Shown piece after piece: positions 11,594 to 24,010 of a stretch of 64,000 bases of DNA. The stretch covers positions 124,001 through 188,000 of the forward strand of contig JAUIRK010000824.1 in assembly GCA_030549495.1 (NCBI GenBank), read 5' to 3'. The number at the start of each line of letters is the position of its first letter. The first letter of the stretch is position 1. The notes beneath the pieces are model-generated. The model saw nothing but the letters and a program-made list of their open reading frames with translations, did no database searches and was not told the origin of the DNA. This stretch comes from Nectonema munidae. Its lineage: Eukaryota > Nematomorpha > Nectonematoida > Nectonematidae. The position numbers and the translations under genes are program-made.

Positions 11594-13704
11594 TTATTTA
11601 ATTTCCAGTTAAGTCAATGATGAATGTGAACGTTTAGTTCAATTGAAAAGTCTTATATCCAATATTTATTTTATATTGTTTAAAAAGCTAAACATTTAGA
11701 TCCCAAGTCCTTTTCTTTTTCCATTAGTTTTTATATGAGTTTAAGAAGATTGAAAGGGTTAATAGTAAAAACGCATGATCTATCACCGATTAAGCATTAG
11801 ATTAGGGTTGGTAGGTTTTTGGAATGATCAAACCACAACACTAAAGCTCTTGAAACCAGTTAAGAACAAATTTTATATTAAATATTATTTTTTTCCAGGA
11901 CACCTAGTAATCCTATATTGGATATAACATACCCGAAAACAATATATGAAAATATGTTTAAATAGAGAGATACAACTTATAATTTCTTAATTTATTTTTT
12001 TCTACCACACACTTACTGTTTTTCTTTACAAGATATCTTTGGAAGTTTGATATTATGAAACATAAAGCTTATTGACAAAAAAGATAGCAAAATATTGATA
12101 ATAATAAGAAAAAATGTATGAGGCAAGAAGCTTCATTTAACAAAATATTTTACACCGCCACACTTTCGCCGCCGACCTCACACGTTATTTTTTTTCCCGA
12201 AACAATTGATAATTGTGGGACATTTAAATTTTCGGCAGAATGTGTCAAAAAAATCACGTAAAGCGAAACTTCTCAAAAAACTTTGAAAACTGAAAATGAA
12301 CTTTTTGTAGTAACCTTTTTTTCCGTTTCTTATAGAAAAAATATAGCATCTATTTTAGGACAAAAATAAAAAACGTAGCCAAAATTTAGATACGCTAATA
12401 TGATTAAAACTAACTTTTATAGGTTTACCCTTTATTGAAAAAAAAGGCACAAGATGAGTAAAGAGATATTTTTTCAAAGTATTAAAAATAAAAATATATA
12501 CCTCCTCCCGGGCAAAGTTATTTCTTTTTGTCAAGCTAGATAATTATTGGCTTTTTGTATTTATGTCTTATGCGTGCATCTATTGGCATTCGAAAATTAA
12601 GCAGATACTATGGCCACTGAATTTGGCAAAATTTTTCCTAGAAAAATGAATTTTTAATTTTTTTCAATAAAATTTCCAGTTTTTCAAACCCCCTCCCTCT
12701 TCCTAACTTTCTACTGAAAAAAAGATTAGGTTTGTTTAACTGCAAAAAAGTAATCTGAAAAATGTTTGAAAAACTGAATTGTTAACACTTATCGTGAGTC
12801 TTTTTTTCTTTCGTTCTTAGACTGTGAAGAATTATTTATTTACAAAAAAAAATTTGACATCGTACACAGAAAAAAATTAAATAGTAATATTACTATAGTT
12901 GAATAGTAAAAAAAAGTAATAAATTTTTACTAAATACAAAGTTACATTACTGTCTAAAAAAGATATAAATAGTAATACTACTATTAAAAAGAGTAGTATT
13001 GGATAGTAAAATTTGATTTACTTTTTATATAGTTAAAATTAGCACAAAAAATGGGAAATAAATTGTATATAAAATTTTTGGAATAGTAATTTTCCAAAAA
13101 TCTTAATCAAGATATAAGTTTACTTTTTTCAAACTTTACTATAGATATTAAATCCCTTGACTATATTATTGTATTTAGATTTTTTGATTGAAATGCAACT
13201 TTACGAAATAACATATAAATCAAAATAACACATGAAGCAATAAGAACAATTCATTGCTATTGGATTCCCGTGTAGCTCAGGCTATTTTTTATTAAAACTA
13301 AAATAATTGTTCCACTCCTGATGTACCTTTTGAGAAAGAGAGTCCAACCCAAAGTGGACCTTTCAGCCGCATTCAAAAACACTGGTAAATCGCATCAAAA
13401 TGAATGCAATAAGTTTTGCCAAAGTTGAATTGTATTGTATTTCCCATTATTATTTTCTTTGATTGGTTAGTTGAGAGACTATTACAAAATTGTGACAAAT
13501 GAAATAAATGCCATTTTTCACTATTACAAATGAAAAAGATGCGAGAATATATTCCCCCAGCCCTATTCTTTCTTCATAATAGATTTCTAGTTTTTTCTTC
13601 CTTTCAACCCATTATAATATTTTCATTTGTCATACTTATTTTTACATTTTATCAACTCTTAAAAGTGTAGTTAAATTCCTTTACTTATAATTTCATTTTT
13701 TTTG
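11594..13704. other. AT-rich non-coding DNA
   Basis: No gene or intact element recognised. At 12868-13145 the sequence is dominated by TAGTAATA and TATTACTA words in both orientations, giving many small self-complementary stretches. It may be an old AT-rich MITE, but no boundaries could be set. Confidence 0.45.
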
Positions 13705-15537
13705 ACAAATAGGGTAAAGCAACAGTTCAGGGACAATTCGGCCTCAATACAATTTGGCCTCAAGGTAATTCGGCCTTTCAAATTTTTTTAATATCTAACA
13801 GAACAATATTGCATTTTTAAATGTTCTAGTTGATCGTTTTGGCTTCTTATATCACATAAAGCTTTTGATGCTTTAAACTTGTAAAATTTCTTTTTATAAT
13901 TTTTGATTCTTTTCTAAATTTAAGTTACACTTTTAACTTGAAAATCAAAGTTTTAAGGCACTTTAATTCTTTAGAAGTTTAATTTGTTTTTTAATTTTCC
14001 TAAATTTTAGAAATTCCCTCAAAATTTGTGATTAAATTAACTTTTCAAAAGTTGACCTGTTTTTGTTGGTATTTTAACAAAACTATATTTTAAACTTAAT
14101 TTAATTTCAACAAAAAAGTATATGAATAGTGAAATATTTTTGCATAGTGTTTAGGAATAAAGAATGAAAATTTTTTATCTAAAAGGTTCAGTGGCGGATC
14201 CAAGGGGAGGGGGAGGGGGGGCTCATGGGCCTAGGCCCCCTATCAAAAATGGCTTCGAAAATTACCCTTACTAATTTTGCTTTTTCCTAAAACAATACTT
14301 GTTGGTAGTTGATTACGTTTATATCAACGATATGACAATTCGAATTCTAAAAGACATAATACAGCTGTCGTATTCTCTGAAGACTTTTAGCAAAATTGCA
14401 AAAAATTTGATTAGATTTCGTCCCCCCCCCCTATAAGAAATTTCTGGATCCGCATGATGAAAAAAACAATTTTACAAGAATTAAGGCTTGTTTTTACAAT
14501 TGTCATATCAGTAGAACAAATGTAACCATTGCAATCGCCACATCTTAAACAGCTACATTTTTTTACAAGCATAAAACTTTATTTTGCATTTTAGCATTTT
14601 TTGTTCCAAATCATTAGTAATTTTATCACTTGAAACTAAACAGAATAGTTTAGCTGTTCTATCTTGTTTTTCTTTTTTGTATAAAAAGTTTTATCTGAAA
14701 GTATAAGAGCGTTTCGCTAACTTTTTTTTCAACTTTTTCATATAGTCATTTCTGATTATTTTTTAAAAAACCTCCATTAATTTTAGACAATCTATTTTAC
14801 TAATATAAAGCAATATCTATTAAAAAAATAAAGGCCATTCTGTCATTTTGAGTGAACAAGTATACTATTAAATTTTAGTGAAGTTGATCAACGCCATTTT
14901 CCAAAACTGTAATTCATAAAATCTTTTTTGAACTTCATCTAAGGTTATTTCTTCCGCATGAGAAGATCTTAATAAAACTACAATTTTGTTTCTTTGGGAT
15001 ACATAAAACCATTAAAATTTTAATAACGTGATTATGAAGTAAAACGAAAGAAAAAACTTATTTTTTTACATTTTTCAATATTTTTGCCACGTATTTTCTA
15101 ATCGTGCAAACTGTTCCCAACAAATTCAATTTATTTTCAAGTCTTTTAGGAGAGATACAGCTGTTGGATGTAAATTTAAAAAAATAAAAAATAAAAGAAA
15201 AAATTAAAAGCTAAACAGTTGTTCTTTTTGAAAAAACATTTTGACTCGTTTCAAAATGTTACAATATGTGATAAACATCGGATGCTCATTTTTTTGCAAA
15301 ACAAATATTTATCAAAAATGACTAGCGAACACAAGAAAAAGGTTTAATTTAATGATTTGAAAGGTCAAACTGTCTTATTAGATACTAAGAATTTCAAGAG
15401 ACCGAATTGACCTGAGGCCGAATTATCTTGAGGACGATTTGCCCTGAGGCCAAATTTTCATGAGGCCGAATTGTCGCAAGGCCGAATTGTTTTGAGGCTA
15501 AATTGACCTGCTCCCCAAATCAACTACTCTATTTGTA
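13705..15537. mobile_element. 1.8 kb element with iteron-built inverted ends
   Basis: Ends are ACAAATAGGGTA (about 13704) and the complement of ACAAATAGAGTAG (about 15537). Just inside, both ends carry repeated words of the type TGAGGCCGAATTGTC: about three on the left (13727-13784) and about seven on the right (15398-15512), pointing inward. Such subterminal iterons are usually transposase binding sites. No transposase remnant is visible. The interior holds a nested MITE at 14189. I cannot assign a superfamily. Confidence 0.6.
14189..14454. mobile_element. Nested hAT-like MITE with G/C-run ends
   Basis: Left end CAGTGGCGGATCCAAGGGG and right end with the complement of GCGGATCCAG, flanked internally by a G run on the left and a C run on the right. 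The ends match the CAGTGGCGGA class of hAT termini. The target duplication is not convincing. About 265 bp, no coding capacity. Confidence 0.6.
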
Positions 15538-16096
15538 TAAACAACTGAAAAAACTCAGTACCAAAAGTTTTTTTAAAGTTCTACAACTTGGAGTATTGAA
15601 AATTTAGAAGTTTCGTTGATTCACACGATTTCTTATGAGAAATTTTATTTAATCATTATGCATGCATGTTTTTTATTAAATGAATTAGTTTTACACAAAA
15701 GATTTCTCATATTGTCATATCAAAAATGTATTGAAAAATATTAAGGGTATAATTGATGAAGTTACCGTTACTTAACCGATACAATTATGGTTTGCAAATT
15801 TTACTAATTCTAGAACATCCTAAGTACCAGTTCTGTTTGTGAAATTTGATGAAATATATATATATATCGTGTAGGGCAAAATTTATTAAATTTCACCCTC
15901 CCCCTGCTCTATATAAGGGATGAATAAAAAAAATAATATCACAAGTCCACCTAGGCGACGATATAAAGAATGAGAAACACAAAGACCTCTGTCTAAAAAA
16001 AATAGCCCATATCACGCCACCTTACGACTTGTTTCAAAACTGTATTGAACAACCAACCCCTCCCCGCCTAAACTTTAGAGTCTAAGGGGCTATGCA

Positions 16097-16133
16097 ATGT
16101 ATGTATGTATGTATGTATTGTATGTATGTATGT
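16097..16133. repeat. (TATG)n microsatellite
   Basis: Nine or so TATG/TGTA units with one interruption. Confidence 0.95.
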
Positions 16134-16641
16134 CAGGACAAATAATAATAATAACGAAGAAAAAACTAGAAAGAGGGTTTGACAAATAAAATAGAGTTTG
16201 GGAGAAATAAACCATGGCGAAGGAGACCTCGACGTGACAATGAAAAATGGGATGTGTGAAAGCTGAAAGCAATTTTGTGGTAGAGCAAAGACATGAGAGA
16301 TGATGACAATGAAAAGATGATTGCGTCTACATAGAGCGTTAGGAGAAAGAAATCAATACAAAATAAGTATATTGTGTAGCAGAGGCAGCACAGCCAGAAC
16401 CTCCTTCCTTTCTTTCCATGTCTTTCTTCCCTTCCATCGTCTTGCGATGATAATGAAGAAGGATGCTGAGACACTATTATTATCGCGCATTTTACCTACG
16501 CCATATGGCGCGTGTGTTTTTAACTTTATACGCGCTCCATCATCCAAGCACACTTCAGGATTACGGATAAAACTTTCTTTGCTTTGCTGTTGTAGAATAA
16601 AGTATAAAGGATTCAATAAATGATAAAAATAATGTTCTGTC

Positions 16642-16668
16642 GAGTGAGTGAGTGAGTGAGTGAGTGAT
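16642..16668. repeat. (GAGT)n microsatellite
   Basis: Six to seven GAGT units in tandem. Confidence 0.95.
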
Positions 16669-17024
16669 TGGTGACAGTGCGTTGCTTACATCTATCATCC
16701 AATCAATTTACACTACCTTGGTTTTGAAGATCATTCAGTTCTCTCTTTGTCAAGGATATCCTCGTCATTCCCTGTTTGTTATTCTGTTACTCTAGTCAGT
16801 ATTCTCGGGCCTGTCTTGGGAAATAGCTTTGAAATTATATATTAATTTAAATTCATATAGAATTTAAAAAAATGGTAACATGGACTTAAATCGGATAGAC
16901 ATAATGTTATACGTTAAACTTTATTGGCCTATAAAATATTACTTTTTTGGCAATGTAGAAAGTAACGAAGGAATTTTTTTTTGAAAATTCTAGCAGAAGA
17001 GATTAAACAGCTAGATGGAAGATG

Positions 17025-17645
17025 CAGGGCCGTATCAAGGGATCGTAGCGCCCCAGGGCAAAAGTCCTGAATGGAGCCTCTCACCCCTTTCTCTTTCTTT
17101 TCTCACTCATCCTCACCCCATTCTGGCTTAAGAAGTGATTTAGGAAAAAAATGCTCACATTTTTATTAAACCACATAATTCAGATATATACTGAGTGAGT
17201 CGAAGACGGTCTCCATTAGATGTTCATTTTTCGTATTTTAGCAGCAGTAAAATTATCGATGACTTCGTCAAAATCAACACAATCGAGAACTTCTTTCTCA
17301 ATGCTCATAAGAGAACTTTTGAGGAGGGCTTGCCCCATAGTGCATCTTAGGGACTTAATAAGTTTTAGCTTGCTGAATGACCTTTCACAGGATGCAATAG
17401 AAGTTCCAATTGTCAGCATGATCCTCAGAGCCACTTGTAGATTCGAACAGAGTCCTGATTGCGAGAACAGGAAACCAAGTAACTCCATAGCGTATGCAGG
17501 TTTTTCCTTCCGAGGTTTCAAACACATTTGAATGTTCTCAGAATTTCCATCTCAAGCTCTGCTGCGTTGAACTCAGTGGCAATGAAATGGCGCCCCCTAG
17601 ATGTGGCGCCGCGGGGCAATTGCCCTCCCCCTTGATATGGCCTTG
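17025..17645 (-). mobile_element. Short hAT derivative, copy 2
   Basis: Inverted sister of 7687-8305 with the same length class and the same ends CAGGGCCGTATCAAGGG and CCTTGATATGGCCTTG, the right end with two changes. The flanks GGAAGATG and GGGAGTGG agree at five of eight positions, which may be an eroded target duplication. It is more diverged at its ends than copy 1, so probably no younger. Confidence 0.88.
17216..17527 (-). pseudogene. hAT transposase C-terminal remnant
   Basis: A 103-residue frame nearly the same as the one at 7799-8116, including SIASCERSFSKLKLIKS. Two residues of the YLRSTM segment are lost relative to copy 1 (it reads LRCTM). It is the dimerisation part only, with no catalytic core. 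Confidence 0.88.
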
Positions 17646-17756
17646 GGGAGTGGAAACGAAAATGATTTCAAAAATCAGTGAAAATAGCAGTTGAGCTGTA
17701 TGGTTTTAATCCCAGTTGACATCACATGGAAGATTATTCAATAATATTACTATTGC

Positions 17757-17850
17757 CTTGAGGCCGAATTGTCAAGAGGTCGAATTGTCTCGATGCCGAA
17801 CTATCAAGAAGTGGAATTGTCTCGATGCCGAATTGTCCCTGAACCATCAT
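17757..17850. repeat. Orphan iteron end (GGCCGAATTGTC family)
   Basis: Five to six tandem words of the type CTCGATGCCGAATTGTC ending in CCCTGAACCATC. It matches the right-end iterons of the 13.7-15.5 kb element. No matching left end is nearby, so this is a solo end. Confidence 0.6.
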
Positions 17851-19507
17851 TATAAAAGAGATGATTAATGATTCAAATCAAAATCAAATTTATTTTATAT
17901 TTTATCTATTTTAATTATAAAAAGTGAAAAACTTGATGCTTAATCAAAGAAATACTCAACCATTTTTTTGCAGATTTTGACTTCAAAGTCTAATTATGTT
18001 GACGGTTGTAATATACACACCAAATCCAGCTCCTAGATATAATATATAAATGTCTTTTTTGTGAACAATGAACTTCATCATTTAGCAAAAGATACTTGAG
18101 ACAGTCGAAGTCATTTTTGTTAACGGAAACTGTACAATGTTCTCGCAACAAAATAAAATATGGCACTTAAATTGGCTAGAAAGTGCGCAAGATGTAAGAT
18201 TGTTTAACAAGATTTATAAATTATTTTTATATCACGCAAAGACTACGATCATATAAAGTCTCACTACTTAAAATACTTTGAAATTGTGGTAAAGATAAAA
18301 AACTTGACATATTTTGAGTATCGTTGCATTGAGAATTTAAAACTATTAAAAATCATACAGCTTAGAGATGTGATGTACTGCCCCCTGTTCCATCATCAGT
18401 AATGACAATAATTCCTTTCTAATACAATTTGAGTATAACACATGAGAAAATATCCTTTTAAATAAGCAAATACGATGGTCAGCCTGTATATACCAGGGGT
18501 GCACACACTTTATTACAGCCAATTTTAGCAAAAAATATCAAAGATGAGGACTTTTTTTAAATTTTCAAAGTTTATTATAAAAGAATTTTGGTCCAGTCAA
18601 CACACCACCATTACCACCCGACATTACTTTTACACTCTCAGCTCCCAATCCCATCATAACTGCGAAGAACTGCAACGATTTTATCAAATCAAATAATCTT
18701 GTTTTTAATTGTGATCGTATCACTCCTTCTAGTTCAACAAGAAAAGCAAATTATTCATATATGATAGAGGCAAAGCAAAAACAAATTGAGAATTATTCAT
18801 GTATATTTGCTACTATTTTTCCCTCATCTATTTGGATTGAGTTCATACCCGATTCTTCAATTTCGTCTCTAATCAAGTGATAACGCTTTGGGCTAGAATA
18901 AATTCTTCACACGATCGTGAAGGCAAATAATTTATCTGAAAGTAGGATTTATGGCTATCATACCTTGATAAATTCATGCCACACTTCGATAAATCAACAG
19001 TTTCATTATGCTAGTGATAGAATACTTCAAATTTATAAAATTTTCAAATAGTTAGGTTTTAATGAAAATAGACTGGCAAACTGGATCCAAATATGAATGC
19101 ATAGAACAGGTTAGGCAAGATTTTTTGTTTTAGACATTCCAATTAGGACATTGGAGACAATGATCACTAGACAACGCATATAATAAGTCTTTATCCCTCG
19201 TTATTGCTTTTCACCAGTTATTGAAGACGATGGTCATAAATACCCTTTCAGATTTGGATGTTCTAGTAGTGAAAGAACTGCCTGACCATGAGTAACAAAA
19301 GGACTTATCGATAGATATGGTATATTCTAACCACATGAATGTTTTATACCATGACTTTAAAAACGTTCTCTTTTATGAATATTTGGCGGAAAAGATTTCT
19401 TGATTCAGCCAATCCTGTATTTGTTGTTCAAAGGTGTAAAATGTCTGTCTTCTGAAGAACTAATGAAAAGACTTGTATTAGAAGATTCTTAACTCTTAAC
19501 TGGTAAT
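17851..19507. other. Non-coding DNA, no feature recognised
   Basis: AT-rich. Short open stretches near 19220-19470 have somewhat protein-like composition, but frames are broken and no family motif could be identified. Confidence 0.4.
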
Positions 19508-19640
19508 ACAGTCAGAAATCGTTTATCCGATACTCCATTATTCGGAAACTGCTATCCGATACAATATTGACTCTAACTAATATCCACAATGTTTTTTCCC
19601 AGATTATTCTGCTATCCACACTCCAACGGCGGTACTGTCT
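19508..19640. mobile_element. Possible pogo/Tc5-like MITE
   Basis: Begins CAGTCAGAAATCGTTTATCC with further CTATCCGATA words, and ends near GCGGTACTG with CTGCTATCC in the opposite sense. This resembles the TATCCG-rich ends of pogo/Tigger-type elements. TA duplications are not clear. Confidence 0.35.
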
Positions 19641-20559
19641 TTATCAAACTAAATGCTCTTACACATTCTTGTATATAATTTGTTAATCCGACACACGCAT
19701 TCAACACTAGCAAAACGAACTTTTTTTTTTAAATAAAATGCTTTTAAATGTTTGCTATAAAATGAATTCAAAACTTAATTTTACTTAAAAAAATAAAAAT
19801 TAATTAAATATTTTATGTATTTATTATATAAGTAACGCGAATTTAAAACTACCATCTCGTTTTCAGAGTATATCTCATGGAGTTTCCTAAAACCCCTGTA
19901 AGAAATGGAAGCAAAAAATTGAATTAAATTTAACCTAAATGCTCAAAAATATTTAATGTCTTAAAACATTGCGCCTTGAAAATATCTCTTTCTAACTAAA
20001 AAAGCTTTTGAAGAAAGTTAGGTGCTCTATCTATGCGATCCCATTGCTTTTCTAGTGTTAATTGACAGTGAAAAAAAATTGAAATAATTATGCGAGAAAC
20101 AACACACAATACGCAAATATCAACACAGCTATAGAGAGAGGAAAAAAGCTGAGAAAGTGATCTCTCTGAGAACAAGATATTCAACAGAAAATAGTGAAAA
20201 TCGAGAAATGATGATGAAACCACACCTCCCACTCATTCAACAACAGCTAGACAAGGACTTTTCAGAATACTGGAGTTCATCAAGAGCGATTCGCAAACAC
20301 GCGATTGTCACTACAGCAGGATATTCTTGCTCACAGATTTACTGCAGACATCATATAACTGATTCTCAACAAAAGTCAAAGATTTTATAAACATGGCATA
20401 AACATAGTACATTTACATATAATATAAAAATTTTATAATGTACTACTTAGTGTATTTTCATTGGTCTAAACCAGAAAACTGACTAACTATAAAAGGTCAC
20501 ACAAACAGGAAATCGATTTATACAAAGAAAGAGATGAGCTAAAAGATGTTCACCAATTG
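19641..20559. other. Non-coding DNA, no feature recognised
   Basis: A 77-codon plus frame at 20157-20390 lies in a less AT-rich patch but has no recognisable domain. Nothing else was seen. Confidence 0.35.
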
Positions 20560-20745
20560 TCACCAGTACTAGGATATTTGGCCTATAGACATTTGTCGGA
20601 AAGACAATTAGCCAAAAGACATTTGACAGATATGGCAGAACATTTGGCGGGACACACATTTGGTCGAACAAAACTTTTATCAAACAGTTATTTGGCAAAA
20701 AAAATGTTAGCGAATGGAAATTCGTCCGAATAAACATTTAGTGAA
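20560..20745. repeat. Iteron block (ACATTTGGC family)
   Basis: Ten or so loosely spaced words of the type GACATTTGNC, AACATTTGGC and GACAATTAGCC. Related blocks occur at 28606-28708 and 30058-30140. The pattern looks like a transposon subterminal region distinct from the GGCCGAATTG family. Confidence 0.5.
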
Positions 20746-20883
20746 CGAATATTTCTACAAAAATGTAAGTACAGTTTAAAAGATTTTCAAACTTATGCAA
20801 ACAATAAAAATGTTGTTTTGATGTTAAAGCCCTAAAACTCAAAAAAATACAGTAAGAAAGATGCTCGCACTAATATTTTTATT

Positions 20884-20922
20884 TTTTAATGATAGCAAGA
20901 AAAAAAAATTTATTGCTAAACC
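20884..20922 (+). pseudogene. Left flank of the hAT-split LINE
   Basis: The bases before the hAT insertion read DSKKKKFIAKP in the same frame as the LINE fragment resuming at 23305, once one target duplication is counted. This suggests the hAT landed in LINE sequence. How far the LINE extends further left is unclear. Confidence 0.4.
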
Positions 20923-23304
20923 CAGGGCCGGTTTTTAGCCGATTTGACCGATTAGACCAAATTGGGCCCCGCGTCTGAAGGGCCCCGCATTTACTATGAT
21001 CGGAACAGTTGAAATTAATCCAAAATACGAAATTTACAAAATGAGATATTACAACGCAATATCTGAGCAAAGAGCGTGTTATTGCTAATGATATTTGCAT
21101 ATTAGTTGCTCTATACGAGACCAATTTACCCTGCTAATTTCGTCTGGATAAAATGGTTTTGAAGTGAGATATCAAATTTTAAACCTAATTCATTTTTGAT
21201 TCTAATGCAAATTTGGCGAAAGGTAACTAATAGCGAACATAATAGTACACATTCTGAGTAAACAAACACACCCACCTCCATGTGACGATTATATGAATTA
21301 ACACAACTCGAACTTGTGCTATCAATATACAGGTAATTTCATCTCACTTAAAATTTTTATTCCAACATTAAGAATAAGTTAAATAAAAGATTTAACTCCA
21401 AGTACATCCTCGGCCCTTCTAGTTTGATCACCCAACTACAAATGTCCAAATCTGCATAGACTCGATCTAAATAAGGTACCTAATTACTAGTGGTGGCATA
21501 GATCACCCAGAGATTGCTCAAGGTCATGTACCGAATAGCTACAGGTAATCATGTTTGTTTTTATATTTAGTAATTTTTAAATTTTTTTTCCGCTAAAAGC
21601 AAAATGGCGTTAGCTATTTAAAGTTATTTTATTCTGCTTTTTTGAAATATATTGTCATAAGTTTTTTACTGAACTGTTTCATTGAATATTTTATAACAAT
21701 TTGTCTAAGTTTCATCAGAATATGTTTTTTTTTAATATTTTTAATTTTGTCTTGTTTAAATAAATGAACAATTTAGAATCTTGTAACTGTTCACAATTAC
21801 AAACAATGTCTTCATCGTCTTGTCAACATAAATATTTTAAAATTTATATCACCAAAAAATATTATTTTAAAAATGTTAATTTCTTGTGATAGGTTTATTT
21901 CTTTACTAATTCTTCTGTTTTGTTACTTTTTTAGATCTTCCTTTTTCTAAATACAAAAGTTAAATAAAGAGGCACTACATCATGACAAGCACAAGTAGAA
22001 ATCGAGATAAAGGGCGTAAATATTTATGTGGTAACAAGAAACGAGCATTGGCCAAGGCAAGGGCAGCAGAAAATAAAAAGCATAGAGGTGCTTTAAAAAA
22101 GTTCCTTGTCACGCCATCTTTGAAACGCCCTCGGTTTGAAGATGAGAGAATCATCAATTATTTGCAGAATGAAGATAAAATCATGGATCAAATTTCAGAT
22201 AATCATTAAAGGAATTGAATTTAGAAGTGCAGGACATTCGAGGCCAAGGCTATAACAACGGTAGCAACATGAAAGGTCAAACGTCTGGAGTACAAGCCCG
22301 ACTGTTGAAGGAAAATTCAAGAGCATTTTTTGTACCATGTGCATGCCATAATTTTAACCTTTTACTCGGAGATGTAGCTAAGTGTTGTCCAGATGCTATT
22401 ACGTTTTTTGGGATCTTGCAAGCCATCTATGTTTTGTTCTCAGCATCAACTAGAAGATGGGCAATTTTGAAAAAACATGTAACTATGTTAACAGTGAAAC
22501 CCTTAAGCAATACAAGGTGGGAGTGTCGTATTGATAGCGTTAAAGCCATTCGTTATCAGGTTGGAGAAGTATATGATGCACTTGTTGAAGTAGCAGAGAC
22601 AGCAGATCAGCCCAAGATAAAAGCAGAAGCCGAATCATTAGCCAACCAGCTAAAAAACTACAAATTTCTAGTTTCTTTAGTATTTTGGTATGATGTACTT
22701 TTTAAAGTTAACTACGTGAGCAAGGAATTACAAGGTGAAAAAAGGACATTAATGAAGGAATGGAATCATATGAACAACTCTTGTCATGGCTGAAAAATTA
22801 TAGGGAGGAAGGCTTTAATGGTGTTTTAGTAAGTGCAAATGAATAAGCTGAAGTTGTTGAGTTGCCATTTGAGTTTAGAAAATTTCAAGAAAAACAATTA
22901 CGAAGAAGGAAAAGAATGTTTTTATATGAAGCAGAAGATCTCACTACGATCTCACAAGAAAGACTTAACAATTTGGCAATGCTCTCTATAGAACATGAGA
23001 TTGCTAAAGCATTAGACTTTGAAAATATTTTAAAATATTTTGCAAATAGAAAAGCTCGAAAAGTATTATTCTAAAAGAGTATATTGTCTTTCTTTTTATC
23101 AAAAGTAAAACAATAAATCTATTCATTTTGCTTTTAAAATTTTATTACACCATTCATTTAATGGTTATATATTTATCTTTTGTAGGATTATATGTATGTA
23201 TGATGTTGTATATATATATATGCGTTATAAAATTTGTTATATAGAGGAGGGGGCCCCACCATCAAGTTGCTAATCGGGCCCCGCAACACTTGGCACCGGC
23301 CCTG
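20923..23304 (+). mobile_element. 2.4 kb hAT element, copy 1
   Basis: Ends CAGGGCCGGTTTTTAGCC (20923) and the complement of CAGGGCCGGTGCC (to 23304), with a perfect 8 bp target duplication GCTAAACC at 20915-20922 and 23305-23312. GGGGCCC words recur near both ends. It carries pieces of a ZMYM1-like hAT transposase but lacks the finger and much of the catalytic core, so it needs a helper. It landed inside a LINE reading frame. Copy 2 at 31082-33447 differs by only a handful of substitutions plus 16 bases of deletions, so the two moved recently or come from one active source. Confidence 0.95.
21982..23074 (+). pseudogene. Internally deleted hAT transposase (ZMYM1-like), copy 1
   Basis: Three blocks remain. 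Residues from ATG 21982 give the typical basic N-terminus (KYLCGNKKRALAKARAAENK, then GALKKFL). At about 22202-22793 the RNase H second-strand region is clear: the DIRGQGYNNGSNMKG string aligns with the RGQGYDNGANMKG family motif and has N where the family's catalytic D usually stands. It is followed by FFVPCACHNFNLLLGD and SNTRWECR. At 22862-23074 the extreme C-terminus remains (ERLNNLAMLSIEHEIAKALD). The zinc finger, first catalytic D and the CERSFS segment are deleted, and stops separate the blocks. No active enzyme can come from it. Confidence 0.9.
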
Positions 23305-24010
23305 GCTAAACCTAACCCTAACCCTTTACTGGTCACAGTTCCTTTAGATTCACAATTCTCCGCAGACAAAGAAAGTTTATTGAAGAGGTGGGTGTTCAGC
23401 AAAGCCAACTGGGATAGGTTTAGGTCGCTACTGAATGATTCAGCTCCGTGGGTCATGTGGTGCATAGAAGTAAAACGCCCTCAGGAACTTTCGGAGTGTG
23501 TCAACGATGCTGCGGTGGGATAAGTAGTTCTCTTGAAGGGTGCTAAAAATACGATAATCCAATTCCGAAGAATTGTCTATTAGTTATCAAAGAAAAACGA
23601 GCTCTCAATAGAAAATACATTAACACTAGGGAAGGCGAGAAAATGTATCTTATCAATCAATTACAAAAACTCAGGAAAAGCTCGGTGAAACCATAAGGTC
23701 TATTAGAGACTCTTTCAATAAGTCTATCTATACTAATATAATCAGCTTCCCAGAAGACATATGTGTATATTAGGCCGCTAAGGGTGTTCCTCGTATTTAC
23801 AAACACGTTATGGATGTAAATACCACATTAGAGAGGTATTTCACTGGATCGAATCTTAAGGTGAATTACTCAAAATGCAAATTCATTATCTTTGGCGCTA
23901 ATTGCCCAAAAAATAAAAAATTGCAAAGGGAAGAATAATCTTCCATAGATGGAAGACCATCTGGTTTCAGATCCTACGCTCCAACCAAGAGGCCATCTAG
24001 TCCTCTATAA
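23305..24010 (+). pseudogene. LINE ORF2 fragment (Jockey/I-like)
   Basis: Reads VFSKANWDRFRSLLNDSAPW and onwards, which fits the linker between endonuclease and reverse transcriptase in Jockey/I/R1-type LINEs. Further on comes LERYFTGSNLKVNYSKCKF, which fits the segment after the RT active site (normally LKINxxKCK). The YADD core between them is deleted and frames are broken. It is an old, dead copy. Confidence 0.65.

Larger units (their letters stand above)
15538..17024. other. Non-coding DNA with a less AT-rich island
   Basis: The first half is AT-rich. From about 16250 to 16780 the sequence becomes less AT-rich, with overlapping chance frames on both strands (up to 102 codons) that show no domain. 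It resembles the islands at 9120-9660 and 59080-59540 and could be host regulatory DNA. Confidence 0.35.

Noticed and set aside
16166-16623. Overlapping 87-102-codon frames on both strands
   Set aside because: Frames on both strands in a low-stop patch, none with motifs. Typical of chance in less AT-rich DNA.
23308-23330. Telomere-like CCTAACCCTAACCC
   Set aside because: Only about three units, and they read in frame as part of a LINE. The short TTTAGGGTTAGGG at 26810 is likewise too short.
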